Translations under genes and position numbers: made by a program | In this document: positions 35,303 through 44,779 of the stretch, piece after piece | Position numbering within the stretch: position 1 is the stretch's first letter | Layout of the letters: the number at the start of each line of letters is the position of its first letter | Origin: Natronolimnohabitans innermongolicus JCM 12255 | Lineage (GTDB): Archaea; Halobacteriota; Halobacteria; Halobacteriales; Natrialbaceae | Direction: 5' to 3' | Assembly: GCF_000337215.1 (NCBI RefSeq) | Contig: NZ_AOHZ01000081.1 | Coordinates: 265 to 64,264, forward strand | DNA length: 64,000 bases | Notes under the pieces: generated by a model | Told to the model about the DNA's origin: nothing | The model's database searches: none | What the model saw: the letters and a program-made list of their open reading frames with translations, nothing else

Positions 35303-36685
35303 ATGACGGCAGGACCGCCGATCGACGAACTCCACTTCGAGGACGCACCGAACGTCGACTCCGTACCCGGGCCGAAGACCCGCTCGCTGCTCGAGAAACA
35401 GGAGGAGATCGACAGCAACGCGGTCGCCTACCCCGGCGACATTCCGATCGCCTTCGAGGACGGCAAGGGCGCGACGGTCCGCGACGCCGACGGTAACACC
35501 TACATCGACCTCTTCGCGGGCATCGGCGTACTCAATGTCGGCCACGCGAACCCCTACGTGTTAGAGGCCGTCCACGAGCAGGCCGACAAATTCGTCCACA
35601 CGGTCGACTTCCCGACTGAGGCCCGACTCGAGTTGATCGAGAAACTCGACGAGATCGCCCCCGACGGCCTGCAGGGCAACCAGAAGGTGGTCTTCGGCGG
35701 TCCCACGGGCAGCGACGCCATCGAAGCCTCGATCAAGTTATCCAAGTACAACACCGGCGGCGACGGGCTGATCGCGTTCCGCGGCGCCTACCACGGCGCG
35801 ACCACGGGCGCGATGAGCGTCACCGGGAACAAGGAGTTCAAGGGCCACTACACGCCGCTGCTGTCGGACGTCGTCCACGCGCCGTATCCGCACCCGTTCC
35901 GCCAGGACAAGACGCCCGAAGCGGCCGTCGACCACGCTTTAGCGGAGGTCCAGGCCATTCTCGAGGATCCCTACGGCGGCCTCGCAAATCCAGCGGGGAT
36001 CATCGTCGAACCGATTCAGGGCGAGGGCGGCATCGTCACGCCCCCGGAGGGGTTCCTGCAAGGTCTTCGGGACCTGGCCGACGACAACGACGTCACGCTC
36101 GTCTTCGACGAGATTCAAAGCGGCCTCGGTCGCACCGGCCAGTGGTGGGCCAGCGACTGGGCGGGCGTCGCTCCGGACGCGATGACCTCCGCGAAGGCGC
36201 TGGGTGGCACCGGCTTCCCGCTCTCGGCGACGATGTACCACGAGGACCTCGACACGTGGGGTTCGGGCGACCACGCTGGCACCTACCGCGGTCACGTCGT
36301 CGGCATGCGCGCCGGCACCCGCGCCATCGAGTACATCCAGGAGCACGACCTGCTCGCCCACGCCCGTGACCTCGGGGAGTACATTCAGGACCGACTCCGC
36401 GAGGCGGCCGACGACACCGATCGTCTCGCCGAAATCCGCGGCAAGGGCCTGTTCATCGGTGCCGAGTTCGTCGACGAGGACGGGAAGCAGGACGGCGACG
36501 TCGTCGACGAGATCCAGCAGTACTGCTTCGAGCACGGCGTCCTCGTCTGGACCGCCGGCCGCCACGGCAACGTCCTGCGGTTCCTCCCGCCGCTCGTGCT
36601 CACCCACGAACTGGCCGAGACCGCGCTGGACGTCGTCGTCGACGCCATCGAGCACGCGACCGAGGAAGCCAAACAAACCGCCTGA
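35303..36685 (+). CDS. Class III aminotransferase (GABA/diaminobutyrate type)
   Basis: A 460-residue PLP enzyme. [37 protein letters not shown] and [13 protein letters not shown] supply cofactor contacts, and the Schiff-base lysine is in [15 protein letters not shown]. The family transfers an omega-amino group to 2-oxoglutarate or pyruvate; GABA, diaminobutyrate or ornithine are candidates. RidA follows 23 bp downstream on the same strand. With the ectoine-type enzymes nearby, a 2,4-diaminobutyrate role (DoeD-like) is plausible but not proved. A second family member is at 44780. Confidence 0.88.
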   Translation: MTAGPPIDELHFEDAPNVDSVPGPKTRSLLEKQEEIDSNAVAYPGDIPIAFEDGKGATVRDADGNTYIDLFAGIGVLNVGHANPYVLEAVHEQADKFVHTVDFPTEARLELIEKLDEIAPDGLQGNQKVVFGGPTGSDAIEASIKLSKYNTGGDGLIAFRGAYHGATTGAMSVTGNKEFKGHYTPLLSDVVHAPYPHPFRQDKTPEAAVDHALAEVQAILEDPYGGLANPAGIIVEPIQGEGGIVTPPEGFLQGLRDLADDNDVTLVFDEIQSGLGRTGQWWASDWAGVAPDAMTSAKALGGTGFPLSATMYHEDLDTWGSGDHAGTYRGHVVGMRAGTRAIEYIQEHDLLAHARDLGEYIQDRLREAADDTDRLAEIRGKGLFIGAEFVDEDGKQDGDVVDEIQQYCFEHGVLVWTAGRHGNVLRFLPPLVLTHELAETALDVVVDAIEHATEEAKQTA

Positions 36686-36708
36686 ACGATCGACTCGAGC
36701 GACAACCC

Positions 36709-37098
36709 ATGGCAGACACGGAGCCCATCGAAACCGACGGCGCACCGAGCACCGACAACCCCTACTCGCAGGGCGTCCGCGCCGGCGACACGCTGTACGT
36801 CTCCGGCTACGGCCCCGTCGACCCCGACACCGGCGACGTCGTCGACGGCGACGTACAGGACCAGACCGTCCGCGTCCTCGAGAACATCGAAGCCGTGGTC
36901 GACGAGGCCGGCGGCGACGGCCTCGAGGACGTGGTGAAGGTGACGGTCTACCTGACCGACCTCGAGGACTACGAGCGGGTCAACGAAGCCTACGGCGAGC
37001 GCTTCGGCGCGGAGCCGCCGGCCCGCGTCTGCGTCGAGGTCTCGCGGCTGCCAGAGGACGTGCGGGTCGAACTGGACGCAGTTGCGTACCTCGGTTGA
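36709..37098 (+). CDS. ridA: RidA family enamine/imine deaminase
   Basis: 129 residues of the YjgF/RidA family, which hydrolyse reactive 2-aminoacrylate-type enamines released by PLP enzymes. SQGVRAGDTLYVSGYGPVDPD, NIEAVVDEAGGDGLEDVVKV and PPARVCVEVSRLPEDVRVE are characteristic; the substrate-binding Arg is in ARVCVEV. It lies 23 bp after the aminotransferase and probably shares its mRNA. It also suits the threonine-dehydratase-like enzyme at 47162. Confidence 0.93.
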   Translation: MADTEPIETDGAPSTDNPYSQGVRAGDTLYVSGYGPVDPDTGDVVDGDVQDQTVRVLENIEAVVDEAGGDGLEDVVKVTVYLTDLEDYERVNEAYGERFGAEPPARVCVEVSRLPEDVRVELDAVAYLG

Positions 37099-37106
37099 GG
37101 ACGCCG

Positions 37107-37793
37107 CTACTCGGGAAGGGGGGGCCACGTCGCGGCCGACGTTTCCTCGATGAGTTGGGTTTGCGCGCGACGCAGCCGCTCCGACGCCGACGACGCAGAG
37201 ATCTCCAGTTCCGTCGCGACCGCTTCCAGCGACGTTCGTCGCGGGATTTCGAAGTAACCCATCTCGTACGCGATTCGAAGGGCCTCGCGTTGGCGATCGG
37301 TGAGCCCGTCTCCGGGCGGCTCGGACGCCCCGTCTCGAGTGAGGCGCAAGAGTCGAAATCCGGCGTTTTCCCGCCAGAACGAGGCGAATTCGCCGAACGC
37401 CTCCCGATCGGCGAACCAGCCGGATTGTCGCCACCCGTCCGGGTTCACCTCGATTCGATCGATGACGGCGTCGACGGTGGCGAGCGCCTCGAGCCCCTCG
37501 AGATCGTCGATCTGGCCGCCGAGCTGTTGCTCGAAGCTGAGCGTCGGGACCGCCTGATACCGTCTCGTTGCGTCGGACGCGCCGATCGCCGTCCACGTTT
37601 TGACGTCGGCGGCGTCCGTCAGGGCCGTTTCGACCGTCCTCCACGGACCGTCCGTAACGGTGAGGATGAACAGCGGCCGCTCTCCGTGATTGTACTGGAG
37701 TTCGAGGAGGACTGTCGCCTCGGGCACCGTCCTCGAGACCTCGACGAGCGGAAGCGCGTTGCAGTGGATATCGAACGCTGCGACGAGTCCCAT
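37107..37793 (-). CDS. HTH-10 ('Bat'-type) transcriptional regulator
   Basis: 228 residues. The N-terminal ~150 residues are a sensory-like domain of the haloarchaeal bacterio-opsin activator group. The C-terminal HTH-10 reads LTDRQREALRIAYEMGYFEI then TSLEAVATELEISASSASERL. It ends 8 bp from the convergent ridA, so it may control the aminotransferase-ridA unit or the catabolic region. The ligand is unknown. Confidence 0.87.
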   Translation of the reverse strand: MGLVAAFDIHCNALPLVEVSRTVPEATVLLELQYNHGERPLFILTVTDGPWRTVETALTDAADVKTWTAIGASDATRRYQAVPTLSFEQQLGGQIDDLEGLEALATVDAVIDRIEVNPDGWRQSGWFADREAFGEFASFWRENAGFRLLRLTRDGASEPPGDGLTDRQREALRIAYEMGYFEIPRRTSLEAVATELEISASSASERLRRAQTQLIEETSAATWPPLPE

Positions 37794-37933
37794 ACGACCG
37801 CGTCTCGATAGCGGGTAATGGACGTGACGAAGACGGTCGGGGACCGCGAACGAACCGCGAATCGTTCGGTACGAATACCCCTGGAGCGTCGATCGGGATG
37901 TCCACGGACGGTCCGATCTGCTGTGCCGACCCC

Positions 37934-37942
37934 GATATAAAC
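37934..37942 (+). promoter_or_regulatory. TATA box of the alpha/beta hydrolase
   Basis: GATATAAAC lies 55-63 nt before ATG 37997, predicting a leader of about 30 nt. Confidence 0.5.
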
Positions 37943-37996
37943 GGCCCCACCACTGAGAGAACGGCTTAGCCCGACCACGCTCGAACGCGGAGACGC

Positions 37997-38818
37997 ATGC
38001 AGACGATACAGTCCGAAAGCGGAATCGACGTACCGTACGAACGTCGCGGCGACGGGCCGCCGTTGATCCTCCTCCACGGCGGAATGGCTCCCGCAGAGTA
38101 CTGGACGCCGGTCGTTTCGCACCTTGACGACTTCACGACGATCGTTCCGCGGAGACCGGGGTTCGGAACCTGCCTCGCCGATCGCGACGAGATCGGCGCC
38201 GCCGACGTGCTGGATCGCGAGGTCGAGTACGTGCGAGCGCTCGTCGACGCCGTCGACGACGAGCCGATCCTCGTCGGCCACTCCTACGGCGCCCTCACCG
38301 CGATCGAAGCCGCGACGGATGCTGTCGCGAGCGCAGTCGTCGCCTACGAACCGGCGATCCTTCCCGACGACTATCGGCGCGACGCCGACCTCGCAGACCG
38401 GATGCAGTCGCTCCTCGAGGCCGGAAAACGACGGGAAGCGGTGAAGCGATACGTCGAGCAGGTCCTCCATCCCGACGGCGTCGACGACCTTGACGCGTGG
38501 CTGGCGGCGTGGCCCCCCTGGCCGACGTGCGTCGATCTCGCCGAGGAAGTCGTCCGGATGAACCGGGCCGTCGAACAGTACCGACTTCCCGATCGCCTCG
38601 ACGTGTCCGCCCCCGTGCTCGTGTTATCCGGGACCGACGGCCCCGACTTTCTCCGCGAGAGTGCGCGTGCTGTTCACGAGGCGGCCCCGCACAGTCGCTT
38701 CGTCGAGTTCGACGGCGTGAGCCACGCCGGTCCCGCCGAAGCGCCCGAACGGATCGCCGCGACGATCCGCTCGTTTCTCCACGCGAACTCGAGAGCGGTC
38801 CCGACGCCTTTGCGCTGA
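37997..38818 (+). CDS. Alpha/beta hydrolase
   Basis: 273 residues with the alpha/beta-hydrolase fold. The oxyanion region is LLHGGMAPAEYW, and the nucleophile elbow is GHSYG (Ser near residue 97). The acidic residue is likely in VLSGTDGPDF, and the histidine is in FDGVSHAGPAEAPE. The catalytic triad is complete. It may be an esterase, lipase or epoxide-hydrolase-like enzyme. It is transcribed towards a convergent DUF4870 gene, with a repeat element between. Confidence 0.88.
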   Translation: MQTIQSESGIDVPYERRGDGPPLILLHGGMAPAEYWTPVVSHLDDFTTIVPRRPGFGTCLADRDEIGAADVLDREVEYVRALVDAVDDEPILVGHSYGALTAIEAATDAVASAVVAYEPAILPDDYRRDADLADRMQSLLEAGKRREAVKRYVEQVLHPDGVDDLDAWLAAWPPWPTCVDLAEEVVRMNRAVEQYRLPDRLDVSAPVLVLSGTDGPDFLRESARAVHEAAPHSRFVEFDGVSHAGPAEAPERIAATIRSFLHANSRAVPTPLR

Positions 38819-38940
38819 TCGAGTCGCTATTTCGGCCGCCGTTCTCGAGTCGGCGTCTGATCGAGAGAACGACGGTATTGTAGCCGTTGTACGTCAATGC
38901 AGATCCGGTCGCGCGATCGCTGTGGGTCGGTGCTCCGTTT

Positions 38941-39024
38941 CATACGGGTTACTGTCCGTCAGGTCCGGCGCACCCGCGACCCGGGCGGCGGTTGCGCCGG
39001 GACAGCGGGACAGCAATCCGTATG
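38941..39024. repeat. Nested-hairpin element, copy 2 (full length)
   Basis: The outer arms pair CATACGGGTTACTGTCC (38941-38957) with the last 18 bases, GGGACAGCAATCCGTATG (39007-39024), with one mismatch and one G-U pair. The inner stem pairs GTCCGGCGCA (38963-38972) with TGCGCCGGGAC (38993-39003), with one bulge. The core 38952-39024 matches the copy at 2977-3049 at 70 of 73 positions. It lies between convergent genes. Confidence 0.82.
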
Positions 39025-39051
39025 CGTCCTCGAGAGCTCACCGCCCATCCG

Positions 39052-39558
39052 CTACTCGGCATTCGTTCGTCGGTCGTCTGACCCGACTCTCGTCCGCGTC
39101 GTAACGAATCGAACGACGTCGGGCACCATCGGGTACGCCCAGACGTCGCCGAAAACGGCCTTTCCCATTCCGATCAACGGAAAGACGACGTTCACCCAGG
39201 AGAGGACGAACACCGCGATAACGGCTGCCAACACCGGGAGCGAGAGCACCGTCTCGAGCGCGCCGGGCAGCGCGATCCGATCGGTCAGTCCGGCGAGGCC
39301 GAACAGCCCGGCGAGCGCGACGACCCACGCGGCCGTGACGATCGTCTGCCAGTTGAGCGCGATACGCGCGTTGGCGCGCGTAAACTCGTGGCTCGAGTAC
39401 CGATACAGGAGTCCGGGAATCAGGATGCCCCAGAGCGGAATCGCCCCGATGAGGTGGACGGAGATGCCGAGGAGCGATCGTTCGGCTAGCAGTTCCGGGC
39501 CTGGTTGCGTCGACGGCTCGGTCGACGGCGAGTCGGTCGATGATGGGTTCGTGGACAT
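39052..39558 (-). CDS. DUF4870-type membrane protein, second copy
   Basis: 168 residues. A Ser/Thr/Pro-rich head (MSTNPSSTDSPSTEPSTQPG) precedes four hydrophobic segments. The signature FTRANARIALNWQTIV matches the DUF4870 loop seen at 8067-8486. ATG 39558 is preferred because the extra upstream residues are low-complexity. The function is unknown. It follows the gene at 39609 on the same strand, 50 bp away, and may share its transcript. Confidence 0.8.
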   Translation of the reverse strand: MSTNPSSTDSPSTEPSTQPGPELLAERSLLGISVHLIGAIPLWGILIPGLLYRYSSHEFTRANARIALNWQTIVTAAWVVALAGLFGLAGLTDRIALPGALETVLSLPVLAAVIAVFVLSWVNVVFPLIGMGKAVFGDVWAYPMVPDVVRFVTTRTRVGSDDRRTNAE

Positions 39559-39608
39559 GGATCGAACGTGATGGAGAGTCGGAGAGTGGGTTGGATTTTC
39601 GTCTCGAG

Positions 39609-40211
39609 TCACTTCGGCGCGAATCGGTCGACGGTCGCAGAGCGTTCACCGCGGTCGCCGGCACGTAGCTCACGAGCGGCGCGTTCGGCGACGAGAAGGA
39701 CCAGACAGACGAGGAAGAGGTTGGCGGCGGCTTCGACCATCGCCGACGTCGCTTCCACGGGCGAATCCAGTCCGAAGACCCAGAGACCGATGCCGGCGCC
39801 GAACAGCACGAGGGAGAGCTGAAATCCGGCGAGCACCAGCGTCCTGATTCCGGCCGGATTCCGAAGGCGCAGGAACTGCCCGACCGAGAGGGTGTCGAGC
39901 GCGGAGTCTCGTGCCAGCGCGCGTTTTCCCTCCGGCGAGAGCGGCCACTGCGACTCGGGGTGATTGACGTAGTAGAGCGTGAGCGTCTCCGGGTACGTCT
40001 CGGCGGCCACGACGTCGATCTCCCGGAGTTCGTTGAGCCGGTTTCGCACCGTTTCCTCGCTCACCGTCGGTCCGACCAGCGCCTGTAGCTGGTGGACGGA
40101 GAAAAACGGACGCTCGGCCTCGAGCATGACCTCGACGACGTGGCGCTGCGTGAGCTTTTTCTCGAGCGTCGGATCGATCCGGTCGTCGATCCACACGGGG
40201 AGGGTCGTCAT
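39609..40211 (-). CDS. Membrane-anchored winged-helix protein
   Basis: 200 residues. An N-terminal winged helix (residues ~15-85: LTQRHVVEVMLEAERPFFSV, GPTVSEETVRNRLNELRE) resembles haloarchaeal transcription regulators. It is followed by two membrane segments (IRTLVLAGFQLSLVLFGAGI, EAAANLFLVCLVLLVAE) and a short basic tail. A membrane-tethered regulator is the simplest reading. Its targets are unknown. The next gene downstream is the DUF4870 protein. Confidence 0.75.
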   Translation of the reverse strand: MTTLPVWIDDRIDPTLEKKLTQRHVVEVMLEAERPFFSVHQLQALVGPTVSEETVRNRLNELREIDVVAAETYPETLTLYYVNHPESQWPLSPEGKRALARDSALDTLSVGQFLRLRNPAGIRTLVLAGFQLSLVLFGAGIGLWVFGLDSPVEATSAMVEAAANLFLVCLVLLVAERAARELRAGDRGERSATVDRFAPK

Positions 40212-40424
40212 TGCTATCTGTGTCGTCGAACGGCGATCGTATAAACCCCGGACCGAATTTGGCGGTCTCCAAACGCACATTCGTGCCCTCGCAACTGGTT
40301 CAAGCCGCGATTGAACGGTACTGGTTCTCCGGAAAGTGTGGTCTCGACCACGTTCAGCTCCGCCACCATACCGCCGCGGATGTCGATCATGATTAAGTAT
40401 TCGCCGCTCCTAGAAACGGCAAGA

Positions 40425-41705
40425 ATGGCCTACGACGTGCGAACCAGACTATCGGACCTCCGGCGGGCGTTTCACCGCCACCCCGAACCCGGCTGGCGGG
40501 AGTTCAAGACGACCGCCCGCATCGTCGACGAACTCGAGTCCCTCGGCGTCGACGAGATTGCCGTCGGTCGCGAGGCGCTGTCGACCGACGCGCGGATGGC
40601 CGTCCCCGACGACGACGACCTCGAGCCCTGGCTCGAGCGCGCCCGCGAGGCCGGCGTCCGCGAGGACGTTCTCGAGCGGACCGCGGGCGGTCACACCGGC
40701 GTCGTCGGCGTCCTCGAACAGGGCGAGGGGCCGACAGTGGGACTGCGCGTCGACCTCGACGCGATCTCGATGGCGGAGTCGGCGGCCGACGACCACCGCC
40801 CCGCTGCGGAGGGCTTTCGCTCGGAACACGAGGGCTACATGCACGCCTGCGGGCACGACGCCCACATCGCGATGGCGCTCGGAACGATCGAGGCGCTCCA
40901 GGACAGCGACTTCGCGGGTCGGTTCGTCGTCTTCTTCCAGCCCGCAGAAGAGATCTCCGGCGGCGGGAAGGCCATGGCCGAGGGCGGCTACCTCGAGGAC
41001 GTCGACTACCTGCTCGCGGTCCACGTCGGCCTCGACCATCCCACGGGCGAGGTCGTCGCGGGCGTCGAGAAGCCGCTGGCGATGGCCCACCTGACGGCGA
41101 CCTTCGAGGGCGCGAGCGCCCACGCGGGGAAAGCGCCCAACGAGGGCGGCAACGCCATGCAGGCCGCGGCGACGGCGATCCAGAACGCCTACGCGATCCC
41201 CCGCCACGCCGAGGGGATGACCAGAGTCAACGTCGGGCACATCGAGGGCGGCACCGCGAGCAACGTCATCGCCGAAGAAATCACGATGGAGGCGGAGGTC
41301 CGCGGCGAGACGACTGGCCTAATGGAGTACATGCGCACCGAACTCGAGCGGGTCTGTTACGCCGCGGCGGAGATGCACGACTGCGACGTGACGCCGCGGG
41401 TCATCAGCGAGTCGCCGCGGGCGGACAGCCACCCCGCGCTTCGGGACCTCGTCGGGCAGGTCGCCCGCGAGGTCGACGGCGTCGAACGAGTCGTCCCGAC
41501 GACGGAGTTCGGCGTCAGCGAGGACGTCACCTACCTGATGGAGCGCGTGCAAAACGACGGCGGCCTCGCCTCCTACCTGCTGGTGGGGACCGACCACCCG
41601 ACGAACCACCACACGCCGACGTTCGACATCGACGAGCGCTCCCTCGAGATCGGCGTCTCGGTGCTGGCCGAGACGGCGCTGGAACTCTCGAAGCGACCGG
41701 TCTGA
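40425..41705 (+). CDS. M20D amidohydrolase/deacetylase, copy 1
   Basis: 426 residues of the M20 peptidase family, aminoacylase-like. FHRHPEPGWREF starts the conserved part. Metal ligands are in MHACGHDAH and FQPAEE, and the dimer-domain histidine is in HVGLDHPTGE. The second domain has FEGASAHAGKAPNEG and ends GTDHPTNHHTPTFDID. It is closely similar to 48415-49764. In the context of an ectoine-hydrolase-like gene it could deacetylate N-acetyl-diaminobutyrate (DoeB2-like). That is inference; other N-acyl amino acids are possible. Confidence 0.88.
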   Translation: MAYDVRTRLSDLRRAFHRHPEPGWREFKTTARIVDELESLGVDEIAVGREALSTDARMAVPDDDDLEPWLERAREAGVREDVLERTAGGHTGVVGVLEQGEGPTVGLRVDLDAISMAESAADDHRPAAEGFRSEHEGYMHACGHDAHIAMALGTIEALQDSDFAGRFVVFFQPAEEISGGGKAMAEGGYLEDVDYLLAVHVGLDHPTGEVVAGVEKPLAMAHLTATFEGASAHAGKAPNEGGNAMQAAATAIQNAYAIPRHAEGMTRVNVGHIEGGTASNVIAEEITMEAEVRGETTGLMEYMRTELERVCYAAAEMHDCDVTPRVISESPRADSHPALRDLVGQVAREVDGVERVVPTTEFGVSEDVTYLMERVQNDGGLASYLLVGTDHPTNHHTPTFDIDERSLEIGVSVLAETALELSKRPV

Positions 41706-41833
41706 GCGCGCCGGTGGATATCCTCGAGAACCGTCGGTGGCCCGCCGAACGACCGTTCCAGCAGAACACGTTAGCGTGCAGTCACGTCGCGCGGAACAGA
41801 AACGTTAATTCGCGCGCCAACTGTGTGTGAGGT

Positions 41834-42481
41834 ATGAGCCAGGACGACGTGCCGGAGTCGCTGGAAACGGCGGCTGACTCGGATCGGCCGCGTGGCATTC
41901 TCACCCCCTCCGACCGCGACTTCCTGCTCGGTCGGAAGACCGACTACACGGACCACTCGAAAAAGCAGAAGCGAAACCGGATCCGCCGGCGGGTCCGCAA
42001 CGCGATTCTCGATTTTAGCATTCTCTTCGAGTACATGGAAGAACGCGACCGGGAGACGGTGTTCGACCCCGACGCCGAGGACCGCGACGCCTACACGCAG
42101 GGGATCACCGACATGCTCGCGTTCCTCCACCTCGGGACGATGGGCTATCACACCCCGTTCAAGGACATGCTCTCGGAGGGCGTCGGCAAGGCCGAACAGC
42201 GCCTCGCTGGCTCGAACTACCGGATGGTCAACGTCGAGTTCAACGTCGAACCGGTCGGCCAGATCGACGTCGACGAGGTCGTCGAAAAACTCGAGAACGA
42301 GGAGTTCGCCCAGCTCACCGACGAGGAACTGCGCGCGTTCGTCCGGCTGTTGACGATGTCCGACGGCTTCTCGCCGGCCGAGAGCCGCGAGGAGATTCAG
42401 GACCGCGTCGACGAGTTCTCCGAACGTGTCGCCGAGAGCGCGGCAGAACGGGAGGAGAAACTCGAGGAGTTGACGAACTGA
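41834..42481 (+). CDS. Conserved haloarchaeal protein, unknown function
   Basis: 215 residues, no membrane segment. The central part PRGILTPSDRDFLLGRKTDY, then KKQKRNRIRRRVRNAILDF, is basic and helical, unusual in this acidic proteome and suggestive of nucleic-acid binding. The C-terminal ~80 residues are acidic with helices. I recognise it as a haloarchaeal family but cannot name a role. ATG 41834 follows GTGTGAGGT, a good ribosome-binding sequence. Confidence 0.7.
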   Translation: MSQDDVPESLETAADSDRPRGILTPSDRDFLLGRKTDYTDHSKKQKRNRIRRRVRNAILDFSILFEYMEERDRETVFDPDAEDRDAYTQGITDMLAFLHLGTMGYHTPFKDMLSEGVGKAEQRLAGSNYRMVNVEFNVEPVGQIDVDEVVEKLENEEFAQLTDEELRAFVRLLTMSDGFSPAESREEIQDRVDEFSERVAESAAEREEKLEELTN

Positions 42482-43034
42482 TAAGCGGTCAGACCGCCGA
42501 ATCGTCGTCGATCACCTCGGTGACACACCTACCGATACCGAGCAGCGGCTTCTCGCGCCCGTCGGCTCTCGTTTTCCGCTCGGCCGCCGACCGACGAGCG
42601 ACTCGAATCGGACCACGATCACGGTGAGCGCACACGTAGCGCACCGACCGGGCCGTCGCATTCGATAATCGTCACCGAAACCGATCATCGAGACGTCGTC
42701 GGGAGCGGATGGTCGGTCCCGTCTCAGTCTCGAGACGGCCGCTATTGCTCGCCCGTGTGCTGCTGTGGCTAAAAGAACTCGCGATAGATGCGGCTGTTTT
42801 GTCAGTATCGGATTCCGAAACGGAGTATAATATACGACCGTCCAATTATTTCGCCTTGAGCGGTATCGGCTGAGACAAACGACAAATAAACACAATCCGT
42901 TATGCGAGTCGAGTTAGAGAAACGTTTATTGTGTACGCTGTGGTTTGGTTCGGTATGCCATCGCGCAGCACGGCAACTGGGTGGTCGAGCGCTATCGAAC
43001 AGTTCGGCTGTCGCTCGAGCGACGGGGTGAGACC
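42482..43034. other. Intergenic region upstream of the BCCT transporter
   Basis: About 550 bp without a convincing gene. A TATA-like GTTTATTG at 42924-42931 would begin transcription near 42954, leaving an ~80-nt leader before ATG 43035. GTGTAC just past the TATA box recalls TGTGTA elements near other genes of this region. Earlier AT-rich stretches (for example 42830-42860) show no further feature. Confidence 0.5.
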
Positions 43035-44675
43035 ATGAGCGCCGACGAACAGGGGACGATCGAACGGTTCTTCGACGAACTCGATCCGGTCGTTTTCGCG
43101 TTCGGAGCGCTGTTGACGGTGGGCGTGATCGTCGCGTTCTTCGTCGATCGGAGCTTCGTCGCTGGCGGTATCGATACCGTTCACGACGAGATGCTCAGCT
43201 ACTTCAGCTGGGCGCTGCTGGTGATCGTCTTCCTGGTCGTGCTCTTTCTCCTGTTCCTGATCGTCGGGCCCTGGGGGAAGATCAAGCTCGGCGATTCGGA
43301 TCCGGAGTACAGCTTCCTCTCGTTTTTCGCGATGCTGTACTCGGCCGGCTTCGCCGCCGGCGTGGTGTTCTGGGGACCGACCGAAGGCTTGTTCTACTAC
43401 GATACGCCGAATCCGATGTTCGGGACCGAGGGCGGAACCGCCGAGGCGATTCCGCTCGCGGTCCAGCAGACGCTGTTCCACTGGGCCTTGCCCCAGCTCG
43501 CGGTGTTTACGATCATGGGCATCGCGATCGGCTACTTCGCGTACAACTACGACGGCGTTCCGCTGCGCGTCTCGTCGGCGTTGACGCCGATCCTCGGCAA
43601 GGAGAACCTCGACGGGCCGGCCGCAAAGGTAATCGACATCCTCGCCGTCTTCGCGACGATCGGCGGCGTCGCGACTTCGCTCGGCTTCATCGGGAGCCAG
43701 TTCGTCACCGGGCTCGACTACCAGTGGGGGCTGAACTTCGGTGACACTGGAATCCTGCTGGTGGTGACGACGATGACGATCCTGTTTACGATCTCGATGG
43801 TGCTCGGAATCGACAAGGGGATTCGCCGCCTCTCGAACTTCAACATGGGGCTGTTCGTCGTCATCATGCTCGCGACGTTCATCGTCGGTCCGACGATGTT
43901 CCTCATGCTGCTCGGTTCGCAGGCCCTCGGCGGCATGATCAGCGACTTCGTCTCGATGAGCCTCTACACCGGTGCCGCCGAGGGGGGAACCGGCTGGGTC
44001 GAAGACTGGACCGTCTTCTACTGGGCGTGGGCGCTCTCGTGGTCGCCGTTCGCCGGGCTGTTCATCGCCCGCATCTCGAAGGGCCGGACCGTCCGCGAAG
44101 TTGCCTTTACCGGCATCGTCGCGACCTCCGCGGCGACGGTTCCGTGGTTCACGTTCGTCGGCGGCACCGCCGTCTTCTACCAGCACGAAGGGATCGCGGA
44201 CTTCAGCGAGGTCATGGCGTTCGAGGCCGGCGCCGAAGTCTCCGGCTTCATCCTCTTCGACGCGTTCCCGCTCGGATCGGTGTTCATGATCGCGTTCCTC
44301 GTCCTCGTGACGACGTTCTTCATCACGTCCGCCGACTCCTCGACGCTCGCGGTCTCGATGATGACGACCGGCGGGAAGGCCAAACCGTCGAACATCAACC
44401 GCGTCTTCTGGGGCGTCGTCCTCGGACTCACCGCCGCGATCCTCATGATCCTCGGCGGCGAAGGCGGCGCCGGCGCACTGGAACAGGCCGTCGTCATCAC
44501 GGGCGCGCCGTTCGCGTTCGTCTGTCTGCTCGCGTTGCTCTCGCTCGCCAAGGACTTCAGCGGAACGTACGGCCGCGTGTTACTGCAGGAACAAACGGTC
44601 ATCTTCGGCTCGAGCGGCGTGACGTCCGAGAGCGAGGAGGATCCGTCCGTCACTGCCGACCCCGGCGACGACTGA
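43035..44675 (+). CDS. BCCT family transporter (betaine/choline/ectoine type)
   Basis: 546 residues with twelve membrane segments. The transport signature FYWAWALSWSPFAGLFIARISKGRTVREV contains the aromatic box of BCCT carriers. FAMLYSAGFAAGVVFWGPTEG is a further family marker. These carriers bring betaine-like compatible solutes into the cell. ATG 43035, with GGGGTGAG ahead, is chosen over an upstream TTG because the predicted TSS (near 42954) lies past it. The likely partners are the catabolic enzymes downstream. The exact solute is unknown. Confidence 0.92.
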   Translation: MSADEQGTIERFFDELDPVVFAFGALLTVGVIVAFFVDRSFVAGGIDTVHDEMLSYFSWALLVIVFLVVLFLLFLIVGPWGKIKLGDSDPEYSFLSFFAMLYSAGFAAGVVFWGPTEGLFYYDTPNPMFGTEGGTAEAIPLAVQQTLFHWALPQLAVFTIMGIAIGYFAYNYDGVPLRVSSALTPILGKENLDGPAAKVIDILAVFATIGGVATSLGFIGSQFVTGLDYQWGLNFGDTGILLVVTTMTILFTISMVLGIDKGIRRLSNFNMGLFVVIMLATFIVGPTMFLMLLGSQALGGMISDFVSMSLYTGAAEGGTGWVEDWTVFYWAWALSWSPFAGLFIARISKGRTVREVAFTGIVATSAATVPWFTFVGGTAVFYQHEGIADFSEVMAFEAGAEVSGFILFDAFPLGSVFMIAFLVLVTTFFITSADSSTLAVSMMTTGGKAKPSNINRVFWGVVLGLTAAILMILGGEGGAGALEQAVVITGAPFAFVCLLALLSLAKDFSGTYGRVLLQEQTVIFGSSGVTSESEEDPSVTADPGDD

Positions 44676-44748
44676 GCTAACGGCTGCTCTTCTTTTCGCC
44701 GATCGTCGCGTGGCTGCCGTCCGGATGGTCGTGCTCACCTATAACAAG

Positions 44749-44755
44749 ATTTAAT
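44749..44755 (+). promoter_or_regulatory. TATA box, leaderless promoter of aminotransferase 2
   Basis: ATTTAAT is centred about 28 nt before ATG 44780, so the mRNA is probably leaderless. Confidence 0.6.
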
Positions 44756-44767
44756 GTACGACGTACA
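44755..44767 (+). promoter_or_regulatory. Inverted repeat overlapping the aminotransferase 2 promoter
   Basis: TGTACG-A-CGTACA is a perfect 6-bp-arm inverted repeat placed between the TATA box and the start codon. A bound dimer would block initiation. No regulator is assigned. Confidence 0.5.
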
Positions 44768-44779
44768 CATTATCTGTGT

